Of a stretch of 47,642 nucleotides of DNA, positions 1 to 8,224 are shown piece after piece. Source of the stretch: a bacterium. GTDB lineage: Bacteria > Patescibacteriota > Microgenomatia > UBA10105 > UBA927. The notes under the pieces are model-generated. The model made no database searches and was not told the origin of the DNA. It saw only the letters and a program-made list of their open reading frames with translations. Location of the stretch: NCBI GenBank assembly GCA_021817785.1, contig JAKAFY010000012.1, positions 1-47,642 on the forward strand, in the 5' to 3' direction. The number at the start of each line of letters is the position of its first letter. The first letter of the stretch is position 1. A program made the position numbers and the translations under genes.

Positions 1-685
1 ACAGATTTGCCGCGTCTTCGATCGTCGATTTGAGCGACGCAATGCGCGGGCGTATTGACGTACTCCCGATGTGGTCCGGATACCGGCTGGGATCTATCAT
101 ATCCAGCTCGGTGCGCATGATATCGATGGACTTGGCCATGTCGTTAATTTTCGGAGTCAGCGCCGTCATGGTTTTTACCGCCGTCTGAATACGCTCGTCT
201 GCCGTACCCAATACGAATTTTCCGCCTTTTTTGAATCCCAACAAGTCCGCATTCGGCTCGATGGCCTCTACCGCTTTGTCGGCAGCATCAAGCGCGGCAA
301 ATCCCGCTTTGATGGCATGCGATCCGTCCATCACGTACGAACCCAGGAATGGCACATACTGAAGCGGCATGATTTTGTTGTATTCCGCGGCAAGGTCGGT
401 AAACGCAACCCGCGTCTTTCCCAGGCCGTCCTTGGTCGCTGCCAAATCCTGATTTTTCAAAGCAACAGCCGTTTGCCGGCCGATGGCCGCGACAGCCTGT
501 CCTTTGGCGATGACTCCCCGAAGCGGGAGCAGCAATATACCGATGACCGCAATACCCACCAGTACGATTCCCAGGGGGATCAATATATATTTCGGAGAAA
601 ATGATTGTTTCGCACGCATAGGCGGCACGGGTGACGATGTATCCACAGATATTTTTTTCAACTCATCTGGCGGCATAGTATCCAT
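1..685 (-). CDS. DUF4012-like membrane protein, N-terminal part (runs off window)
   Basis: This frame is open from an ATG at 685 to the window edge, so the ORF track missed it. I translated about 228 residues by hand. A short polar cytoplasmic N-terminus is followed by one strong membrane segment near residues 32-55 (YILIPLGIVLVGIAVIGILLLP). A helical, mostly charged extracytoplasmic region comes next (KGQAVAAIGRQTAVALKNQDLAATKDGL). This resembles the N-terminal part of DUF4012 proteins, which are often found beside exopolysaccharide genes in CPR bacteria and some actinobacteria; the diagnostic C-terminal part lies outside the window. It begins 35 bp after the sugar transferase gene and is probably cotranscribed. 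A second in-frame ATG at 676 is an alternative start. No clear ribosome binding site is visible. The function of the family is not established. Confidence 0.7.
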   Translation of the reverse strand, partial: MDTMPPDELKKISVDTSSPVPPMRAKQSFSPKYILIPLGIVLVGIAVIGILLLPLRGVIAKGQAVAAIGRQTAVALKNQDLAATKDGLGKTRVAFTDLAAEYNKIMPLQYVPFLGSYVMDGSHAIKAGFAALDAADKAVEAIEPNADLLGFKKGGKFVLGTADERIQTAVKTMTALTPKINDMAKSIDIMRTELDMIDPSRYPDHIGSTSIRPRIASLKSTIEDAANL

Positions 686-720
686 TGTGCCGTGAGACGG
701 AATACTTGTCAATACTATTT

Positions 721-1389
721 TTACACCGCTCCCTTACCGGAAATCATCGCCCACGGGCTTTTGAACATGATCATGAGGTCGAGGAGCAGGGATTTTTTCT
801 GCACGTAGTCCGCATCGAGTTTGATCCGCTTGTCAAAGTTCACTTCGCTTCTGCCGGATACCTGCCAGTGTCCCGTAATGCCGGGACGCGCCGACAGCAC
901 GATCTTTACCAGGTCTTTTGTGTGCGGATATTTCCGCTGCTGCTCTACCAATTCGTCGGAATAATACGGACGCGGACCGACCAGACTCATATCTCCCTGC
1001 AATACATTCAGAAACTGGGGCAATTCATCCAATGAATGCCTGCGGATAAAATGCCCGACGCGGGTGACCCGCGGGTCGTCGTGCAGTTTATAGCTATTGC
1101 GCTTATATTCCTGATACAGTGAGCGCAATGTGGGATCGGTACGAAGCTTCGTATGCGCGTTTACGATCATGGAACGGAATTTATACAGCTTAAACGGTTT
1201 TCCGTCTTTTCCGACACGCTCCGGCGTATCCGCAAACACCGGTCCCGGGCTGTCCAGCACGATGGCACAAGCAACCAGGATACCGATAGGGAGAAACAAT
1301 ACCATGAGGAATATGCTGCCCACCATGTCTATCAAACGCTTACTGATGCGGTACCAATTCCCATCCATAATATTAGGTGAGGTGGTCAT
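721..1389 (-). CDS. Undecaprenyl-phosphate sugar phosphotransferase (Bac_transf, WcaJ/PglC-like)
   Basis: A monotopic phosphoglycosyl transferase that would put the first sugar-1-phosphate on undecaprenyl phosphate and so start the repeat unit at the inner membrane. At 222 aa it is the short catalytic form without the extra transmembrane domain of full WbaP/WcaJ. Visible features are the [20 protein letters not shown] re-entrant helix near residue 17, [20 protein letters not shown], the YKFRSM motif, the DELPQ segment carrying the catalytic Asp-Glu pair, MSLVGPRP, and [14 protein letters not shown] near the C-terminus. All signature blocks are intact. The ATG start overlaps the end of manC by 17 bp, which implies coupling. 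The donor sugar cannot be read from sequence. Confidence 0.95.
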   Translation of the reverse strand: MTTSPNIMDGNWYRISKRLIDMVGSIFLMVLFLPIGILVACAIVLDSPGPVFADTPERVGKDGKPFKLYKFRSMIVNAHTKLRTDPTLRSLYQEYKRNSYKLHDDPRVTRVGHFIRRHSLDELPQFLNVLQGDMSLVGPRPYYSDELVEQQRKYPHTKDLVKIVLSARPGITGHWQVSGRSEVNFDKRIKLDADYVQKKSLLLDLMIMFKSPWAMISGKGAV

Positions 1390-2458
1390 GTTCTGTGCCG
1401 TGCATGCTCTCGACCAGCTTTTTCACCTTGGGGACGGATGTTTTTTTGCAGACCAGCAGGACATCATCGGTGTTTACGACCAGCATACCGTCTACGTCGA
1501 TCGTTACCACTAATTGTTTTTTGTTATAGTTATATACCAGACTATCCACCGTATCTTCGAGCCGGACGTCTCCCTGCGTCACGTTTTTATCGTCGCTGTC
1601 TTCCAGCGCTTCTTTCAGGGCTTCCCATGCGCCGATATCGCTCCACTCGATGTTTTCCATAACGACAAAGGCGTCGCTCGGGTTCAGCTTTTCCAATATC
1701 GCATTGTCAAAATTTATTTTATCGAGCGTGGGATAGATGCGGTCCAGCACCGACTCAAACGCTTCGGTTTGCCACGCGTCTGCTATACGGGTAATATCGC
1801 GTGCGAGATTCGGCGCGAATTTCGTATAGAGAGACCACAAAAATTTCGGGGTGGTGACAAAATACCCCAAATTCCATCCGTGATGACGGTCTTCCATGTA
1901 TTGTTTCGCCGTTTCGACGTCCGGCCGATAATGCGCATCCACAAATTCATAAAACTCTACGCCGTTTACCGTTTGTACTGCCTTGCCAAACTGGATGTAT
2001 CCTAAATTTTCACTGGGAAACCGCGGCTTTTGCGTCACGAATACGAGTTTATCGGGATTCTTGGTAATTACCTCTCCGGCCGTGGTCAGTAATTTGCGGA
2101 ACAATGCCTCTTTTTTTACCAGATGATCGCTCCATAGGATGGCTATCGGCTCCGTGGGAGCTTCTTTCATAAGCAAAGCGGCCATAAGGCCCACTGCCGG
2201 CCCTACGTCACGCACCTGCGGTTCACCGATGACATGCCGCGGGGGAAGCTGATCCAGCTGTTCCTGCACGATAGACACGTAGGGCTTGCCGGTCGACACA
2301 TATATATTTTCCCACGTAAAATCCGGCTGAAGCCTGCCGGCCGCCAACTGCAACGTCGACAGATTACTGATAATTTTTTCAAACTGCTTGGGAGATTTTT
2401 TCCGCGAAAGCGGCCATAGCCTTGTTCCTACTCCACCGGCAAATATAATTGCTTTCAT
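1373..2458 (-). CDS. manC: Mannose-1-phosphate guanylyltransferase
   Basis: Makes GDP-mannose from mannose-1-phosphate and GTP in the cytoplasm. It has the nucleotidyltransferase signature AGGVGTRLWPLSRKKSPKQF at residues 8-27, then a sugar-binding region with ENLGYIQFG and WNLGYFVTTP, and the conserved ENIEWSDIGAWEAL near residue 268. At 361 aa it is the single-domain form, with no phosphomannose isomerase domain at the C-terminus. The start forms an ATGA overlap with the upstream glycosyltransferase. Its product could feed mannosyltransferases of this locus and the GDP-mannose-3,5-epimerase-like enzyme at 34817-35815. Phosphomannomutase is not in the window and must be encoded elsewhere. 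Confidence 0.95.
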   Translation of the reverse strand: MKAIIFAGGVGTRLWPLSRKKSPKQFEKIISNLSTLQLAAGRLQPDFTWENIYVSTGKPYVSIVQEQLDQLPPRHVIGEPQVRDVGPAVGLMAALLMKEAPTEPIAILWSDHLVKKEALFRKLLTTAGEVITKNPDKLVFVTQKPRFPSENLGYIQFGKAVQTVNGVEFYEFVDAHYRPDVETAKQYMEDRHHGWNLGYFVTTPKFLWSLYTKFAPNLARDITRIADAWQTEAFESVLDRIYPTLDKINFDNAILEKLNPSDAFVVMENIEWSDIGAWEALKEALEDSDDKNVTQGDVRLEDTVDSLVYNYNKKQLVVTIDVDGMLVVNTDDVLLVCKKTSVPKVKKLVESMHGTEHDHLT

Positions 2459-3600
2459 GTTCGTTCCTCCCTGCCTGCGTGTGCAGGCGTTACCAATCGG
2501 TCTACCAATAATTTCATGCGCATTGCGAACTGTTGTTCGTGCATGAGGGCGCTCTGTTCTCTGCAGGATGCAGAAGAAAATGTTTTCCTGCCAAAAGCCT
2601 CTACGGCACGAATCACTGCTTCCGGCGTCTGCTCGTCGAATAATACACCGGTTACATTGTCTTTGACAATCTCGGAAACTCCGCTCTGACGATAGGCAAT
2701 CACCGGCTTGCCGATTGCCTGTGCTTCTGCCGCAACCAATCCGAAATCTTCATCCGCAGCAAATACGAATGCGCGGCATTCCCCATAATATCGGACGAGT
2801 TCAGAATCTGTCAAATGACGGTCGATAAACGTAATGGTTTTTCCGGCGAGATGCTTGAGCTCTCTTTTTTGCCTGCCGTCGCCGATAATGACCAGCGGTA
2901 ATCCGAGGGTGTTAAATGCACGGACGAGAATATCAACCCGTTTATAGCTTACCAATCTGGAAACCGTAAGAAAATATCCCTGTGTATTATTTTCTGTGAA
3001 CGGTGAACGGTGAACGGTGAACTTTTTCTCGTTTACCGGAGGATATATAACATCGACAACATTGCGATGATAATACCCTTCTATACGATCTTTCACCCGA
3101 TTGGATATTGCAATGTAATAATCAGGTCGTGAAGACGCGATCAGATCCCACCGCCGCAGGAGCGGACCAAGCCACGTGAGAAGTATGCGGGCGACACCGC
3201 TTATGATGCCGAGCCCGGGCTGGGCGCGGTACTGTTCGTACCCGCTCCAGAGATACCGTGTCGGCGTCAGACAATAACAGATATGCACGGTGCCGGGCTT
3301 GGTAATGATATTTTTCGCTTCGGCGCTCGTTATCGAAATCACGGCATCGTAGGCATCAAAATTGAATGTCTCAAACGCCATGGGCGTAAGCATCGCTAGG
3401 GATTCGTGCATGCGGTTGGCAAACGGCAGGTGTTGGAGAAATGACGTGCGTACGGAAAATACATCCGCCCATGTGGCACGTTTCGGATCATACACCGCGG
3501 TATAAAGCGGCGCATCCGGCCATATACGGTGAAGTGCCAAAAGCACCCGCTCCGCACCTCCCCATTTGTTTACCCGATCATAGACGAGCGCTACGTTCAT
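2455..3600 (-). CDS. Glycosyltransferase family 4 with heptamer-repeat linker
   Basis: A cytoplasmic GT-B glycosyltransferase of 381 aa. I place the start at the ATG at 3600 (MNVALVYDRVNKWGGAERV) because the longer ORF adds 46 residues with no family resemblance that shadow the upstream gene. The N-domain carries the GGAERV acceptor-side motif. The C-domain begins at GYFLTVSRLVSYKRVDILVRAF and ends with the GT4 motif EDFGLVAAEAQAIGKPVIA, which contains the catalytic-site glutamates. Between the domains, the residues FTVHRSPFT are encoded by nearly four copies of a 7-bp direct repeat. The gene overlaps the upstream GT4 by 23 bp and manC by 4 bp. Its neighbours suggest a mannosyltransferase, but donor and acceptor are not determinable. 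Confidence 0.92.
   Translation of the reverse strand: MNVALVYDRVNKWGGAERVLLALHRIWPDAPLYTAVYDPKRATWADVFSVRTSFLQHLPFANRMHESLAMLTPMAFETFNFDAYDAVISITSAEAKNIITKPGTVHICYCLTPTRYLWSGYEQYRAQPGLGIISGVARILLTWLGPLLRRWDLIASSRPDYYIAISNRVKDRIEGYYHRNVVDVIYPPVNEKKFTVHRSPFTENNTQGYFLTVSRLVSYKRVDILVRAFNTLGLPLVIIGDGRQKRELKHLAGKTITFIDRHLTDSELVRYYGECRAFVFAADEDFGLVAAEAQAIGKPVIAYRQSGVSEIVKDNVTGVLFDEQTPEAVIRAVEAFGRKTFSSASCREQSALMHEQQFAMRMKLLVDRLVTPAHAGREERT
2996..3022. repeat. 7-bp tandem direct repeat (gtgaacg) inside a GT4 gene
   Basis: The unit gtgaacg is repeated three times perfectly, followed by gtgaac. It is read in all three frames by the minus-strand gene because 7 is not a multiple of 3. Three units equal 21 bp, or seven residues, so the reading frame survives. 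It lies exactly in the interdomain linker of the glycosyltransferase. Confidence 0.9.
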
Positions 3601-4648
3601 AGATATTGAGTGTCTGTTCGGCCATCCGGCGCCATGAATACGACAAAAGCATGTTGCGGCCGGCGACACCGGGACGTGGGATGTTGCCGAGTGCCGCCCG
3701 GATACTTGCGGAATCATTCGGATCAAAATATGTGGCATGGTCGCCTACTATTTCATGAAAAATTGCGATATCCGAAACCAGCACGGGGCATCCGAACGAC
3801 AACGCTTCAAGCGCCGGCAATCCGAATCCCTCCATAAGAGACGGAAATACGAATGCTGTGGCATTGCGGTACAAATTAGCCAGCTCGGTATCGTCCGCAG
3901 GTCCGAAAAAGAACACGTTTTCGCTCCGCACACGTGTACGCAGTCTCCGGTAGAAAAAGTCGTCATTGCCGACAAGTACTAATTTCCTTTTTTCTTTCGT
4001 TACGGCATCTATGAGCATCTCCAGATTTTTATGCGGGTAGGCGTTTCCGACATACAAAAGATATGGATCCTTTATGAGTCGCTTCGCGCCGGATAGCGGA
4101 CCGCTGATGTGAGCCAATGTAGTATCCACTCCTTCATACGTTACCGTGATCTTGTCATCTGCTATGTGAAAATGATCGATCACCTCGCGTTTTGTCGTTT
4201 CCGACACGGCTATGACATGCCGCGCATTCCGAAGCCCCACAAAAAGCTCCAGCCAATACCCCAGCCGTTTCAGCTGATACAGCGGCAACGGCAGCGTGGT
4301 GGCCTTCCCGGTATTAAAATGGAGTATGGTCAGGTCATGGATCGTGACAATCATGGCGCCGCGGTACAGTATCGGAGGATTATGGTACGGGATATGGACA
4401 AGGTCCAATGTTTCCTTGGCAAACAGTTTCGGCATAACCCACTGTTCCCTTAGGGTGTGCCACGACACGTCGGCACATACTTTCGTCCACCGGGCATTCG
4501 GAAGCACGAACGACGCATAACTTTTTTTCCGCAAAAATATGACGTACTCGTTTGTCCTGTCGATGTCGGAAAGATTACCCAGCAGGTTCCTGATATACCG
4601 CCCGACTCCGGTTTCTTCCAATAATCGTGCATCTATACCTATCTTCAT
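3578..4648 (-). CDS. Glycosyltransferase family 4
   Basis: A complete 356-aa GT-B retaining glycosyltransferase. The N-domain opens with MKIGIDARLLEETGVGRYIRNL, the glycine-rich acceptor-side loop. The C-domain begins at YLLYVGNAYPHKNLEMLIDAV near residue 196. The donor-site motif EGFGLPALEALSFGCPVLVSD is intact. It is likely to transfer a hexose such as mannose to a lipid-linked intermediate on the cytoplasmic membrane face; the specificity is inferred only from the family. Five bases separate its ATG from the upstream GT2 stop, and its 3' end overlaps the next GT4 by 23 bp, so translation is probably coupled. Confidence 0.93.
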   Translation of the reverse strand: MKIGIDARLLEETGVGRYIRNLLGNLSDIDRTNEYVIFLRKKSYASFVLPNARWTKVCADVSWHTLREQWVMPKLFAKETLDLVHIPYHNPPILYRGAMIVTIHDLTILHFNTGKATTLPLPLYQLKRLGYWLELFVGLRNARHVIAVSETTKREVIDHFHIADDKITVTYEGVDTTLAHISGPLSGAKRLIKDPYLLYVGNAYPHKNLEMLIDAVTKEKRKLVLVGNDDFFYRRLRTRVRSENVFFFGPADDTELANLYRNATAFVFPSLMEGFGLPALEALSFGCPVLVSDIAIFHEIVGDHATYFDPNDSASIRAALGNIPRPGVAGRNMLLSYSWRRMAEQTLNIYERSARL

Positions 4649-4653
4649 ATGCG

Positions 4654-5574
4654 TTACAGAGAAAATTTCTCAAGAAAGAACAGTCGCGTCGCATAGACTG
4701 CATTTACGATCCACGTGAGTATACCGGGGTACGTTTTTTCATAATGCTTGGTATAAAATAACCAATTGTATTTTTGGAAATATATTTCCGTCGTTACGCG
4801 GCGTTTTTTAAACGGATTAGCCCTGCCGCTTTGTTTCTTTTTATGAAGCATGGTTACCGCCGGGTTAAACCATATGTCCCACCCTGCCTGCCGTATGCGA
4901 TAACACCAGTCTATATCCTCCCCGTACATAAAATAATCCTCATCCAACAACCCTACCTCCCGTATCACCTCGTTCCGCACCAGAAAAAAAGCACCGACGA
5001 TACAGTCTACTGTGTGAGCCGAGGAAAGGTCCTTGTATCCCTGGTGATACTCGCCGAACAGTTTTGTGCGGGGAAATAATTTTTCCAGTTTACTAAGATA
5101 GGTAAACGCAACCCATGGCGTCGGAAACCCCCGATGACACGCAGGATCCATCGAACCGTCTGCAAGTAAAAGTTTGCACGTTGAAGCCCCTGCCTTCGGA
5201 TGGCGATCCATAAACCGGATCATGGCCGCTAGGGTATCCGGGGGCATTTCCGTATCGGTATTCAAAAGCAACACGTATCTCCCGCGTGCGTTGCGGATGC
5301 CGGGATTATTCCCTGCGGCGAATCCCAGATTTTTCTTATTATCGATGATACGAACGTCGGGAAACGATTCCCGGATCATGTCCAGGCTGTTGTCCGACGA
5401 CCCGTTATCGCAGACGATCACTTCCATCGTGTATGCCTCCAACCGGGAAGCATACAGCGTCGTAAGACACATCCGTGTCAGCTCCCTCGTATTATAGTTG
5501 AGGATGACCACAGACAGATCTATCGCATGATGTGCCGATGACGGTTTCATAATTTTTTTCTTATCGGTGCGCAT
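4654..5574 (-). CDS. Glycosyltransferase family 2 (rhamnosyltransferase-like)
   Basis: A GT-A fold inverting transferase of about 306 aa. It contains DLSVVILNYNTRELTRMCL, then the nucleotide-binding DNGSSDNS, NLGFAAGNNPGIRNARGRYVLLLNTDTEMP with the metal-binding DTD, and the acceptor-region block LDEDYFMYGEDIDWCYRIRQAGW. This block order is typical of the WbbL/RfbF group, which often adds rhamnose or related deoxyhexoses; substrate is inference. Possible starts are TTG 5592, ATG 5574 and ATG 5550. I chose 5574; 5550 is also credible because it starts just before the conserved domain and avoids overlap with the upstream stop at 5561. No convincing Shine-Dalgarno decides it. Confidence 0.9.
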   Translation of the reverse strand: MRTDKKKIMKPSSAHHAIDLSVVILNYNTRELTRMCLTTLYASRLEAYTMEVIVCDNGSSDNSLDMIRESFPDVRIIDNKKNLGFAAGNNPGIRNARGRYVLLLNTDTEMPPDTLAAMIRFMDRHPKAGASTCKLLLADGSMDPACHRGFPTPWVAFTYLSKLEKLFPRTKLFGEYHQGYKDLSSAHTVDCIVGAFFLVRNEVIREVGLLDEDYFMYGEDIDWCYRIRQAGWDIWFNPAVTMLHKKKQSGRANPFKKRRVTTEIYFQKYNWLFYTKHYEKTYPGILTWIVNAVYATRLFFLEKFSL

Positions 5575-6739
5575 GTTTCCAGACGTCACCAAGTTCGCGC
5601 GCTATAATATCCCAGGTATAGTTTTTCTCTACGAGTCGCCGCGCTTCACGGGATATGCGTTCCCGCACCTTCGCATGTTCCCAGATATCGGTCACCGCGT
5701 CCACATACTCGTTGGTCGTGCGCGCCTCCAGATAATGGACATCCGGCTCCGCCAGAAGCCCCGCCATGCCGTGCGCGCTGGTTACTATCGGCAATCCGCT
5801 CGCCATGGCTTCCAGCATTTTATACTTGGTGCCTCCTGCAATCGCATGCGGAGCAAGCAGGACGTCCGCATCGTGATATACAGCCGTGATATCCAAAACA
5901 TCGTTTTGGATACGTCCTCCGAGCGCCTGCACCCGGGAAACGATTTCCGACGGGATATGCCGGCCGGCAATCGTCAGCTCTGCATGAGGATGTTTCCTCA
6001 GGATAGCAGGCCAGATTGTCCGGACCAATTCATCTGCTGCCTGCCGGTTCGGAAGCCACCGAAAATTTCCCACAAATACCGCCCGTTTCCGGCTGATTGT
6101 CGGCGGCGGCTGGAATTGAAACATAGACAAATCGACGCCGTTCGGTACGACTGCAACGTCGTGGCTCAGGTAGGTTTCTATGATAGTTGCATCATCAGTC
6201 GATACGGCGGTCACGGCAGCGGCCCTGCGCCATACCGTTCGCTCCCAGGAAAAAAGCTTCCCCACATCCCATGAAAGTAGCGGCCGGAGCAGTGGCAAAC
6301 GGAACGTGGCGACATACCGCTCGTACACCGAGTATTCGATATTGTGTTCCGATACGACGACCGGTATGGACGTATGCGGCAACGACGGCCAGACATAAAA
6401 CGGCTCCAGATGGATACGGTCATACCGGTCCGCGGCAAGTATTTTTTGCAAAAGCAACCGCATCCTGGCGTTATCGTAGGTCGCGAGCAAAAACGGAAAC
6501 GAAGAACACGCTGTACCCAGAATATATTTGGGTTGCCAGGCGTACCCGCGGTGTACCATATAGACCCGCTTGCAAAATCCGAGATCGGATACATACGCCC
6601 GTTCCCGTTCGTCCCGGATAAATGATACCAGGGTAATCTCATGCTGTTTGGACAGCCGCTTCAAAAGCTGGTATATGCGGATTTGACCGCCGGAATGCAA
6701 TGGATACGGCAATACTGCGGAAACAAAAAGGATATTCAT
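5561..6739 (-). CDS. Glycosyltransferase family 4
   Basis: A 392-aa GT-B enzyme. I use the ATG at 6739 (MNILFVSAVLPYPLHSGGQIR), which leaves 15 bp after the upstream stop; the ORF-track start is a TTG five codons earlier. The N-domain has the SGGQIR loop and VVVSEHNIEYSVYERY. The linker is VVPNGVDLSMFQFQPPP, and the C-domain starts at RKRAVFVGNFRWLPNRQAADELV. The donor-site region reads PHAIAGGTKYKMLEAMASGLPIVTS, a variant in which the usual EGFGLPxLEA is replaced by GGTKYKMLEAMA. That variant is common in the sub-group annotated as sugar transferase/PEP-CTERM-associated. It follows a GT-C gene. Donor and acceptor are unknown. Confidence 0.9.
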   Translation of the reverse strand: MNILFVSAVLPYPLHSGGQIRIYQLLKRLSKQHEITLVSFIRDERERAYVSDLGFCKRVYMVHRGYAWQPKYILGTACSSFPFLLATYDNARMRLLLQKILAADRYDRIHLEPFYVWPSLPHTSIPVVVSEHNIEYSVYERYVATFRLPLLRPLLSWDVGKLFSWERTVWRRAAAVTAVSTDDATIIETYLSHDVAVVPNGVDLSMFQFQPPPTISRKRAVFVGNFRWLPNRQAADELVRTIWPAILRKHPHAELTIAGRHIPSEIVSRVQALGGRIQNDVLDITAVYHDADVLLAPHAIAGGTKYKMLEAMASGLPIVTSAHGMAGLLAEPDVHYLEARTTNEYVDAVTDIWEHAKVRERISREARRLVEKNYTWDIIARELGDVWKHAHR

Positions 6740-6754
6740 ACGTCCCGACTGCAA

Positions 6755-8224
6755 CTACTTTGTATTCTTTACCACCGTTTTTGGTTTCGTGAGGTCTATG
6801 ATGGCAAAGGTCTTGTTTCGTACGAGAACGGTGTATTGCTCCGCGAGTGTTTTTGTTTCCCAATCGTTATCCGTCGGGGATACGGTGACGTACGCCGTTG
6901 CCCCCATGGCAATTTTTTTATCGATATCAAACCCTAACGGCCATCCCTGACGGTGGGTAGCGTACAAAAACGTGGTATCGCCGTTATACGGAGCTATGAC
7001 TTTGGCGTTTTTGGGTAATAGTTTGTCAGCTGCTGTTCCCGCTTCGATGATTTCCGGGTGATTGATCCAGTAATACGATCGGATCGTATACCAGGAAAAT
7101 GCGACCATGAATGCGATACACGTGCCTGCCATGACCACTGCCATCGGCCGGGAAAAAACTTTATGTGTCACCATGAACACGATGCCTTTTGCGACATATA
7201 TCGACACGATCGGCAAAAGGAGTATCTGGTAATAATCGTGCTGGACGTTGCCTGCCGCAAATACGATAAGATACAGAAGACTTCCGACCGTTAGCCACCG
7301 GAGCGTCCACCCTTCCCGTTTCCCTCCGGGCAGTATGAGGCCCAGTACGAACGGAACGACCCCCCAATACCCGAGGATCAGATTTGCAATCCGTTGGGAG
7401 AACAGCCAGTAAAACCATGCGCCTTTAAACCGGATATCCCCTTTGTTAAAGAGCCAGTCAGATGCAGGTATTCCTTCGGGAAACTGCAGAATCCAGTGCC
7501 GCCACCACAAAAACGGCGAGAGCGACAAGGCGGCGTAGAGAAAACTCCGGACAATAAACTCTTTGGAAAACCCGTATTTTTTCCACAAAAGATACGGCAC
7601 CGGGATAAGTAAAAACCCGGCCGTCGGCTTGACGAGCACTGCCAGCGCGGAACTTATGATGCTTATGATAAACAGCCATGCATCTTCCGGCGGGCGTTTT
7701 TCCCCGTGATCCGACAGCCGTACCAGACAATACAGACTTGCCACCGAAAAAAATACCGCCAGGGGCTCGGCCAGCGTCACGCGGCCGTAATACACGCTAT
7801 ACGGCAATATTGCATAGATGACACCGGTGAGCACTCCGGTAAACGGGCTTATGAGCAGCGAAATCATGAGCGTCAGAAGTATTGCAGCGCCGGACGACGC
7901 TACTATCGTCGTTATCCGGAGCCATCCGTCCAGCGATATGCGGGACGAAATATGACTCAAACCTACCGCAATCATCTGATAAACCGGGAATTCCACCATC
8001 CTCCAACCCATCGGGTTGTCTTTGCCGGACTGGATGTTCGACAAATCTTCATACCGTGGGTGCAACGGATCCATGCCGAATTGCACGAAATACCGGGCGA
8101 CCGCAGCCGTGTCGACCTGCCGGAAACTATGCCAATCCGCTATCGGGCCGTTGAATTTATACAAACGGACGGCCACCGAAACGGCAAAAATCAATATAAG
8201 TGACACAACGGTATATTTTTTCAT
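6755..8224 (-). CDS. GT-C (GT39/PMT-like) membrane glycosyltransferase
   Basis: A 489-aa integral membrane protein with roughly ten hydrophobic segments over residues 1-385 and a smaller extracytoplasmic C-terminal domain. The first loop carries DWHSFRQVDTAAVARYF; an acidic residue in this loop is the expected catalytic site of GT-C enzymes. A second loop has YVYY-type residues (PYSVYYGRVTLAEPLAVFF). GT39 relatives use polyprenyl-phosphate sugars as donors on the outer face of the membrane. The start is ATG 8224, overlapping the end of the upstream Wzy/GT-C gene by 4 bp. The partner that makes the lipid-linked donor may be one of the DPM-like GT2 genes of this locus (inference). Confidence 0.85.
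   Translation of the reverse strand: MKKYTVVSLILIFAVSVAVRLYKFNGPIADWHSFRQVDTAAVARYFVQFGMDPLHPRYEDLSNIQSGKDNPMGWRMVEFPVYQMIAVGLSHISSRISLDGWLRITTIVASSGAAILLTLMISLLISPFTGVLTGVIYAILPYSVYYGRVTLAEPLAVFFSVASLYCLVRLSDHGEKRPPEDAWLFIISIISSALAVLVKPTAGFLLIPVPYLLWKKYGFSKEFIVRSFLYAALSLSPFLWWRHWILQFPEGIPASDWLFNKGDIRFKGAWFYWLFSQRIANLILGYWGVVPFVLGLILPGGKREGWTLRWLTVGSLLYLIVFAAGNVQHDYYQILLLPIVSIYVAKGIVFMVTHKVFSRPMAVVMAGTCIAFMVAFSWYTIRSYYWINHPEIIEAGTAADKLLPKNAKVIAPYNGDTTFLYATHRQGWPLGFDIDKKIAMGATAYVTVSPTDNDWETKTLAEQYTVLVRNKTFAIIDLTKPKTVVKNTK

Noticed and set aside
71-604. Plus-strand ORF of 177 aa at the left edge
   Set aside because: It is the shadow of the minus-strand DUF4012-like gene, whose translation has a clean membrane helix and stays open to the edge. 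The plus frame is Arg/Gln/His-rich with no domain.
2455-3738. Longer start of the GT4 gene giving 427 aa
   Set aside because: The extra 46 residues (rich in P, S, H, C) are translated from the other frame of the upstream GT4 and lack any GT4 resemblance. The ATG at 3600 matches the family start.
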